Part shown: one piece after another, positions 58,585-64,000 of the stretch
How positions within the stretch are numbered: position 1 is the first letter of the stretch
How the letters are laid out: each line of letters starts with the position of its first letter
Assembly: GCF_008180865.1 (NCBI RefSeq)
Contig: NZ_VTEX01000002.1
Coordinates: 310,001 to 374,000, forward strand
Source of the DNA: Rossellomorea aquimaris
Lineage (GTDB): Bacteria; Bacillota; Bacilli; Bacillales; Bacillaceae_B
Length of the DNA: 64,000 nt
Direction: 5' to 3'
Position numbers and translations under genes: made by a program
Notes under the pieces: model-generated
What the model was told of the DNA's origin: nothing
Database searches by the model: none
The model's input: the letters and a program-made list of their open reading frames with translations, nothing else

Positions 58585-59133
58585 TTATTTACAGCTATCC
58601 AAATCAGCTTTTTCAAACCAGCCAAATGCCACTTCCGCCTGAATGATCTCATGGTCTGGTGCTACTAAGAAAAGGATAAATGACCCGCCCGGAGGAAAAA
58701 TGAATTTCCCATCTTCATCACTGGCTAACGTACTTTGTGGGGAGACAATCCGCCTAAAGGCCATAACCCCCTTTCTTGGAAACCCTTCTACTTCATCAGC
58801 ATATGCGATTTTGACTTTGGGCTTTGGAAGTGGAGAAAGTGCCGTATTTGCGGGCGTCACATTACTCGAAATCATTGGCTTACCAGGAGGAATGGGATTA
58901 AACCAAATTTCAGCTTCAAACGGTTGGTCGGAATGATTCGTGATAGTAAAGGCATTGACAAATAAATTGACATCGGATTTACCCGGATTCATCAAGCCTC
59001 CCCACGCATTTTTTCCTTTACCGAAACAAATGTGTTCCGTTTGCCCAAGAAAATATCTTCCCTCTAAGGATTGATACAAAGGGTTAGGGATATTGACGGT
59101 TTTACTAAATCGGTCATTATTCAACCACTGCAT
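58585..59133 (-). CDS. Beta-rich protein, unrecognised (DUF6143-like)
   Basis: A 182-residue protein with no signal peptide and many beta-strands: NPLYQSLEGRYFLGQTEHICFGKGKNAWGGLMNPGKSDVNLFVNAFTITN, WFNPIPPGKP, FPPGGSFILFLVAP, VAFGWFE. The regular GxxxNxxxxN pattern looks like a self-assembling or coat-type protein, similar to DUF6143 proteins of bacilli as far as I can recall. The GTG at 59145 overlaps AAGGAG, so the ATG at 59133 is preferred. Function unknown. Confidence 0.62.
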   Translation of the reverse strand: MQWLNNDRFSKTVNIPNPLYQSLEGRYFLGQTEHICFGKGKNAWGGLMNPGKSDVNLFVNAFTITNHSDQPFEAEIWFNPIPPGKPMISSNVTPANTALSPLPKPKVKIAYADEVEGFPRKGVMAFRRIVSPQSTLASDEDGKFIFPPGGSFILFLVAPDHEIIQAEVAFGWFEKADLDSCK

Positions 59134-59274
59134 ATGAAAAATCACTCCTTTCTAAAGTTTATGGGAGAAGAAAGAAAGTGCTTTAAAAAATTCAAAAAGT
59201 ATTGTATGTAAGATATTACTTGAAGAGCGAAAGGTGGCGGTTGCATCCATATCCCCCATCAAAGAAGGACAGAA

Positions 59275-59691
59275 CTATTTACTTGATTTTAATCTCTTTC
59301 TTTTATTCTCAGGCTGCTTTAACCAATAACGGATTCCTTTTCCAGCCAAGGGTTCATCATTGTATCTCGGGATGACGTGTAAATGACAATGGAAGATAAA
59401 CTGATTGGACACCTCTCCGACATTCCACCCAAGTGTAAAGCCATCCGGGGAAAACGCTTCGTTTAAGTACTTCTTCGCTTTTTGTAATAGTTCGTATGTA
59501 TCTTTCCACTCTATTTCCGTTAATTCAAATGCGTCCGCATGATGGTTTTTTGGAACAATGACCCCGGATCCTTCTAATACATCCTGGTGCTTGTTATGCT
59601 GCAGGAAATAGCAGGATTCGTTTTCAAATACGATGTTTTGGTCTTTGTCCTTTTTTGGATTGCAGAATGGACAATTTTCTTCATAGCTCAT
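59275..59691 (-). CDS. HIT-family nucleotide hydrolase or transferase
   Basis: A 138-residue HIT protein. An N-terminal CPFC pair probably binds zinc together with a later histidine. The catalytic triad is in HCHLHVIPRY (HxHxH with the third H nucleophile). HIT proteins hydrolyse dinucleoside polyphosphates or aminoacyl-adenylates. The C-terminus is short and basic (KRKRLKSSK). The motif TTTGAAATAATTGG lies about 40 bases upstream. Confidence 0.88.
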   Translation of the reverse strand: MSYEENCPFCNPKKDKDQNIVFENESCYFLQHNKHQDVLEGSGVIVPKNHHADAFELTEIEWKDTYELLQKAKKYLNEAFSPDGFTLGWNVGEVSNQFIFHCHLHVIPRYNDEPLAGKGIRYWLKQPENKRKRLKSSK

Positions 59692-59711
59692 AAAACTTTC
59701 CCCTTTCTAAT

Positions 59712-59741
59712 TTAGCATCCTTCAATTCCAATTATTTCAAA
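59712..59741 (-). promoter_or_regulatory. TTTGAAATAATTGG motif upstream of the HIT gene
   Basis: Minus strand: TTTGAAATAATTGG (59741-59728), followed by AATT, 18 bases identical to the element upstream of pdaC. TTGAAA, 17 bases, TGCTAA is a weak promoter candidate. Confidence 0.45.
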
Positions 59742-59945
59742 CCCCCACCCCTTTGACAATCCCAGCTTCCCACTCTGATGCCCGTTTCGCCTATCTGTTC
59801 ATTTTTGCAAAATTAACCGGTACAAACTCTGCACACTGAAACCCCTTTCAAAACCTCTAAATAGCCCCTATACTAGATTCATAAGATGATCATCTAATTA
59901 ACTAACAATATAAATATGCAAAAACGATAACAGAGGGGGATCCTC

Positions 59946-62057
59946 ATGGTATTGGATAAAAGGCGTGCACACTTATTATCCATCATTCAACATTCTACTG
60001 ATCCGATTCCGACGAAAGATCTGGTGGCGAGGACGAATTTGTCTCAACGGACCATTTATTACGACCTCGATCAGATTAATAGTTGGTTACGGACTCAAGG
60101 GTTGGAACCCATTGAAAGCCAGCATGGCAAGGGGTTGTTTTTGCCTCCTGCATCGAAATCGAAGTTGATGGTTTCTAAGGATCAAAGTTTCGAAGATTGG
60201 CAGTATCAATTGTCGAGGCAGGAACGCGAAGTCCTGATTAAAGCCAAAATATTATTAGAAGAACAAGATGCCTCGATGCAGCGGTTTATGGACCTGACAA
60301 GCATGAGCCGGGGGACGATCGCCAAGGAAATTAAAGAGATCAAGCAAGAGTTCAGCAAAGCCGGTTTGCGGTTGTATTACAAGAAAGGTTCAGGATACCG
60401 ATTGAGTGGCCCTGAGGATGCTAAAAGAACGATGCTTTCGAATATACTGGCGACTATCTTCTCACACCCGGATTGGCAGAACGTCAGGAACGAGGTCCAT
60501 AAGATGATTCAGCCGGAAGCTGCCACGTGGTCCCATGAAACGGATCAAAGGCGCCTGGTGAGAGAGATACTTTATGAAGCTGAGAAAGAATTGGGATTGA
60601 CGCTGACAGATGAGATGGTGGAGATCCTTTCCCTGCAGATCTTGATGATCATGAAGAGAATCGAGCTGGAAGAGTATATTCTTGTTCCAGAAGCAGAAAA
60701 GCAGGTCCTGCAGCAAACAGAAGCTTACAAGGCAGCCCTCCATATTACGAATAAACTTGGAAACGTAAAGGAAGTCTCTTTTCCAGATGATGAGGTTTGT
60801 TTCATTACGATGAATCTGTTGGGATCCAAAGTCCAGCATGATAACTTCAACCGTTATACGGAACAGGAATTATCAGGCCTGAAGGAAGTCGTGCAACAGA
60901 TGATTGATGATTTTCAGCTTTACTCCTGTGTGGTGTTCGATGATAAAAATGGACTGGAAGAGAATCTGATTTCCCATATTAAGCCGACGTATTACCGGCT
61001 TAAGTACGGGCTCTCGATCGCGAATGATCTGGCTGACAGCATTCAAAAGACTTACCAGGACATCTTTCATTTGACTAAACGGGTAATGAGGCACCTGGAA
61101 CGGTATGTCGGGAAGATCGTCCCGGACGAGGAAGTGGCCTACATTACCCTGCACTTCGGAGGCTGGTTGACGAAAGAGAAAAAGAAGGTCGAGACGAAAT
61201 TTAAAGCACTCATCGTTTGTGAAAATGGGATTGGGACTTCCAATATGCTCCGCACCCAACTAGAGAACTTGATTGCCGGGCTGAATGTCATCACCACGAT
61301 CTCGATGAGGGAATATCGAACGAACGAGTACGAGGCGGACGTCATCTTTTCCACCAATTATATCAAGGAGAAGGACATCCCCGTCATCCATCTTCCGGCT
61401 ATCTTGACGAATCTCGAAAAAGAACGGGTCATACAACGGATGAATGAGCTTTTCGATTCGAAGCCACCGGAAAAGAATGTGACCGATCACCTGATGGATG
61501 TCATCAAACGTCATGCAACCATCCATCAAGAGGACGACCTGAAAAAGGAATTGGTCCACCTTTTAGAACAAAATACTCCCAGAATAAAGGAGATCAGAAA
61601 GCCTATGCTCAATGAATTATTGACAGAACAAACGATACAACTCAAAGACCGGGTAAGCAGTTGGGAGGAAGCCATCAGGGTGGCCAGTCAACCACTGATC
61701 GACCTGCAATCGATTCGCCCGGATTATGTAGACGCCATGATAATGAGCGTGAAAGAGTTGGGTCCTTATATTGTCATCGCACCTAATATCGCCATCCCCC
61801 ATGCACGTCCTGAGACGGGTGTCGAACAGCTCGGAATGAGTTTCCTGCGACTCAAGGAACCCGTCCATTTTTCCGAAAAAGAAAAACATCGCGCTCAGCT
61901 GGTCATCGTGCTGGCAGCAATCGATAATCAAACCCATTTAAAAGCATTGGCACAGCTTACAGAACTGCTATCCAATGAAGACAATGTGGAACAATTAATC
62001 TCAGCAAGTGATCGTCAAACCGTAATTGAATTAATCAAACAAACAATTGAAGTATAA
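59946..62057 (+). CDS. PRD-containing PTS-regulated activator (MtlR/LicR-type)
   Basis: A 703-residue regulator: two N-terminal helix-turn-helix domains (HTH_11-type SLSQRTIYYDLDQIN at about 30-50 and MSRGTIAKEIKEI near 120), two PTS regulation domains (about 190-290 and 300-400, with conserved histidines for phosphorylation), an EIIB-like domain with C425 (LIVCENGIGTSNM) and a C-terminal EIIA-type-2 domain with H619 (NIAIPHARPE). Phosphorylation by HPr/EI and the partner PTS sets its activity. It lies 18 bases upstream of the EIIB gene and should activate this operon. It has no separate EIIA partner nearby. Confidence 0.92.
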   Translation: MVLDKRRAHLLSIIQHSTDPIPTKDLVARTNLSQRTIYYDLDQINSWLRTQGLEPIESQHGKGLFLPPASKSKLMVSKDQSFEDWQYQLSRQEREVLIKAKILLEEQDASMQRFMDLTSMSRGTIAKEIKEIKQEFSKAGLRLYYKKGSGYRLSGPEDAKRTMLSNILATIFSHPDWQNVRNEVHKMIQPEAATWSHETDQRRLVREILYEAEKELGLTLTDEMVEILSLQILMIMKRIELEEYILVPEAEKQVLQQTEAYKAALHITNKLGNVKEVSFPDDEVCFITMNLLGSKVQHDNFNRYTEQELSGLKEVVQQMIDDFQLYSCVVFDDKNGLEENLISHIKPTYYRLKYGLSIANDLADSIQKTYQDIFHLTKRVMRHLERYVGKIVPDEEVAYITLHFGGWLTKEKKKVETKFKALIVCENGIGTSNMLRTQLENLIAGLNVITTISMREYRTNEYEADVIFSTNYIKEKDIPVIHLPAILTNLEKERVIQRMNELFDSKPPEKNVTDHLMDVIKRHATIHQEDDLKKELVHLLEQNTPRIKEIRKPMLNELLTEQTIQLKDRVSSWEEAIRVASQPLIDLQSIRPDYVDAMIMSVKELGPYIVIAPNIAIPHARPETGVEQLGMSFLRLKEPVHFSEKEKHRAQLVIVLAAIDNQTHLKALAQLTELLSNEDNVEQLISASDRQTVIELIKQTIEV

Positions 62058-62075
62058 ATCAGAGGAGGAAATAAA

Positions 62076-62342
62076 ATGAAAAAAGTATTAGTCGTATGTG
62101 GAAATGGATTAGGAAGCAGCATGATCGTAGAAATGAATGTGAAAGCGGCACTGAAAGATATGGGAAAAGAAGCTGAGGTGTCCCACACGGACCTGACAAC
62201 AGCCAAAACGGAACAGGCGGATCTTTTCCTAGGTTCTGAAGATATCGTCGAAAGCCTTGAAGACGGCCGCAAGAATGTCGTAAAGTTAAAGAATTTGATG
62301 GATAAAAACGAACTCCGCGCAGCATTAGAAGCAAATATTTAG
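62076..62342 (+). CDS. ulaB: PTS ascorbate-type EIIB component
   Basis: An 88-residue single-domain EIIB of the ascorbate/galactitol family: MKKVLVVCGNGLGSSMIVEMNVKAAL, with the phospho-accepting cysteine C8 in CGNGLGSS. It passes phosphate from an EIIA to the sugar carried by EIIC. The gene lies 18 bases after the activator and 29 before the EIIC gene. The nearest named match is UlaB/SgaB. Confidence 0.9.
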   Translation: MKKVLVVCGNGLGSSMIVEMNVKAALKDMGKEAEVSHTDLTTAKTEQADLFLGSEDIVESLEDGRKNVVKLKNLMDKNELRAALEANI

Positions 62343-62371
62343 TCCACTTTTAAAAGGAAGGAGCGATACAA

Positions 62372-63739
62372 ATGGTTGATATCATTATGAAGGATATACT
62401 AGGTACACCCGCGATCCTTGTCGGTCTATTCGCCTTAATCGGACTCCTGATCCAGCGCAAGAATTCAGGGGATGTCGTGTCCGGAACCCTTAAAACAGTC
62501 ATGGGCTTCGTCATTCTCGGGGCTGGTGCGAATGTACTCGTCCAGTCCCTGGGGCAATTTAGCAGCATGTTCAATCATGCCTTTGAAGTCGACGGGGTGA
62601 TCCCGAACAATGAAGCCGTCGTCGCCCTTGCACAGGAAAGCTTCGGTACGGAGACAGCGATGATCATGCTGTTCGGTATGGTTGTCAATATTGTTATTGC
62701 ACGTTTCAGTCCTTTTAAATACATCTTCTTAACCGGACATCATACCATGTTCATGGCCTGCTTGATCGCTGTCATCTTAACCACTGGTGGATTTACCGGA
62801 GTATCATTGATCATTCTAGGCTCGATCATCCTTGGTGCATTGATGGTCCTGTCACCTGCGATGCTTCAGCCATTCACACGCAAAGTTACCGGGTCTGATG
62901 ACTTTGCCGTCGGCCACTTCGGATCGATCGGGTATTTGGTGTCCGCCACAGTCGGTAAAGCAGTCGGTAAAGGTTCTAAATCGACAGAAGAAATCAAAGT
63001 TCCAAAGTCACTCGGCTTTCTCCGGGACACTTCCGTCTCAGTATCTCTGACGATGGTCATCCTGTTCTTTATCGTTGCAGGTGCAGCAGGTCCGGCTTTC
63101 GTTGAAGGAGAATTGAGCGGCGGACAGAACTTCCTTGTGTTTGCCTTTATGCAGGGGATCACCTTTGCCGTTGGTGTGTATATCATTTTAGCCGGGGTAC
63201 GTATGCTCCTTGGTGAAATCGTTCCAGCCTTCAAAGGGATCGCAGACAAAATCGTCCCGAATGCGAAACCCGCTCTTGATTGCCCGGCCATCTTCCCATT
63301 TGCAGGAAATGCCGTCATCATCGGTTTCTTGTTCAGCTTCATTGCCGGTCTCGTCAGCATGCTTTTCTTGCCTTTACTAGGATTGAAAGTAATCGTTCCA
63401 GGTCTTGTCCCCCACTTCTTCACAGGTGCAGCTGCCGGAGTCTTCGGTAATGCAACCGGCGGTCGAAGAGGTGCAGTCATCGGCTCCATGGCGAACGGCG
63501 TCATGATCAGCTTCCTGCCAGCCCTCTTATTGCCGGTTTTAGGCAATTTAGGATTCCAGGGGACAACATTTGGAGATGCGGACTTTGGATTGGTCGGCAT
63601 CGTGCTTGGAAATCTTGTCACCTTGATTGAATCGAATATGATTGTTTTCGCGTCAATCATCGTCCTTCTTGCCATCCTCTTCTTCATCAGCTTTAAGTCA
63701 AAGGGGACTGGGGAGAAGGAAGAGACAGAAGTTGCATAG
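62372..63739 (+). CDS. ulaA: PTS ascorbate-type EIIC permease
   Basis: A 455-residue membrane permease of the UlaA/SgaT family: ten or so helices, with FLTGHHTMFMACLIAVIL, DCPAIFPFAGNAVIIGF, VPHFFTGAAAGVFGNATGGRRGAVIGSMANGVMISFLPALLLPVLG. UlaA carries L-ascorbate across the membrane during phosphorylation; related permeases take other acid sugars. GGAAGGAG precedes the ATG. The operon ends at a strong terminator. No ascorbate-degradation genes are present in the window. Confidence 0.92.
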   Translation: MVDIIMKDILGTPAILVGLFALIGLLIQRKNSGDVVSGTLKTVMGFVILGAGANVLVQSLGQFSSMFNHAFEVDGVIPNNEAVVALAQESFGTETAMIMLFGMVVNIVIARFSPFKYIFLTGHHTMFMACLIAVILTTGGFTGVSLIILGSIILGALMVLSPAMLQPFTRKVTGSDDFAVGHFGSIGYLVSATVGKAVGKGSKSTEEIKVPKSLGFLRDTSVSVSLTMVILFFIVAGAAGPAFVEGELSGGQNFLVFAFMQGITFAVGVYIILAGVRMLLGEIVPAFKGIADKIVPNAKPALDCPAIFPFAGNAVIIGFLFSFIAGLVSMLFLPLLGLKVIVPGLVPHFFTGAAAGVFGNATGGRRGAVIGSMANGVMISFLPALLLPVLGNLGFQGTTFGDADFGLVGIVLGNLVTLIESNMIVFASIIVLLAILFFISFKSKGTGEKEETEVA

Positions 63740-63746
63740 ATAAATT

Positions 63747-63784
63747 AAAACACTCGCTTCCTTATTTCAGGAAGCGAGTGTTTT
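63747..63784 (+). terminator. Terminator of the PTS operon
   Basis: AAAACACTCGCTTCC (63747-63761) pairs with GGAAGCGAGTGTTTT (63770-63784): 15 bp. Confidence 0.9.
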
Positions 63785-63904
63785 ACCATATAAACAGGAA
63801 ATACCAGGACGGCTACCTTGCTTCCGAATGCACCCCATTTTTCATTCCTTTAACCTTTATAATAAAACTGTAGCCTTTAAACACATGAAAACTTCTCAAA
63901 AAAC

Positions 63905-64000
63905 CTACTCCGTGATAATCCCTTCTCCAACCCCAAACCGAATCAGACCTTCATAAGGATCTCCCGTAATATCAAAAAGCTTACAAAACGCGGGCTCTGT
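63905..64000 (-). CDS. C-terminal fragment of a gene cut by the window edge
   Basis: A frame on the minus strand is open to the window edge and ends at the TAG at 63905-63907. The 31 visible residues read FCKLFDITGDPYEGLIRFGV and GEGIITE. No family is recognised from this short tail. Confidence 0.5.
   Translation of the reverse strand, partial: TEPAFCKLFDITGDPYEGLIRFGVGEGIITE

Noticed and set aside
62866-63687. 273-codon minus-strand frame over ulaA
   Set aside because: Composition (Pro, Lys, Thr) and length reflect the antisense of a hydrophobic protein; ulaA is certain.
1-64000. tRNA, rRNA, transposase, phage or conjugation genes
   Set aside because: None could be recognised on either strand by reading; the window appears free of them.

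Overview
The window looks like a chromosomal segment of a low-to-moderate GC, spore-forming Bacillaceae bacterium (Bacillus or Rossellomorea type). This rests on the genes and signals: strong AGGAGG-type ribosome binding sites, U-rich hairpin terminators, a spo0M gene, a yoaS-yozG-yoaT cluster, pdaC-, csbD- and ydhK-like genes, an Spx paralogue, an RsbR-type stressosome protein, IDEAL-domain proteins and a probable sigma-K promoter. I saw no rRNA, tRNA, CRISPR array, transposase or phage module. The gene content is a patchwork of small monocistronic units and short operons, typical of an accessory-rich chromosome arm.

Layout. 1-8.3 kb: a truncated membrane gene, a Dph6-like PP-loop ligase, an RsbR paralogue, an orphan peptide-binding lipoprotein, Dps under a PerR-type box, a HAD phosphatase, a serine beta-lactamase-like hydrolase and small membrane proteins. 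8.3-16.6 kb: a metal/envelope block with a YdhK lipoprotein, a sensor kinase plus OmpR-type regulator, a YhjQ-type copper-binding protein, two tandem YibE/F membrane proteins, a VOC epimerase, a ferritin-like/cupin fusion and a YcsI-type lyase. 17-21.3 kb: an 804-residue protein of six Ig-like repeats behind a probable sigma-K promoter, then a decayed KinB-like sensor kinase. 21.5-26 kb: a heterodimeric ABC exporter and a rubredoxin-MBL protein. 26-27.6 kb: an IDEAL protein, an Rrf2 repressor and an Spx paralogue sharing one operator. 27.6-36 kb: yoaT-yozG-yoaS, an M3 peptidase, spo0M, a second IDEAL protein and a C45 hydrolase. 36-45.7 kb: many small enzymes and membrane proteins, including AAC(3), two GNATs, an MFS protein and a newly called 36-residue membrane peptide gene. 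45.9-55 kb: a deacetylase-DedA-glycosyltransferase operon, GlpQ, an MFS/SgrR divergent pair and PdaC. 55-59.7 kb: methyltransferase, a nucleoside-type kinase and deaminase, an S51 peptidase, CsbD and a HIT protein. 59.9-63.8 kb: a complete ascorbate-type PTS operon with its PRD activator.

The strongest unexplained signals are: (i) three intergenic arrays of degenerate direct repeats with a 20/21-bp step, each ending in TGTCGAA and each lying just 3' of a minus-strand gene; (ii) a shared operator ACTGTAA-N9-TTACAGT at the promoters of spx and the Rrf2 gene, with a near-match before the IDEAL gene; (iii) the Ig-repeat protein, built from three copies of a two-domain unit; (iv) a complete small transcription unit for a 36-residue membrane peptide whose start codon lies in an inverted repeat with its 3' end; (v) dispersed GGGACGGACC hairpins, one in a divergent intergenic region where a terminator is not expected.

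All assignments come from reading the sequence and recalled family knowledge. No searches were run.
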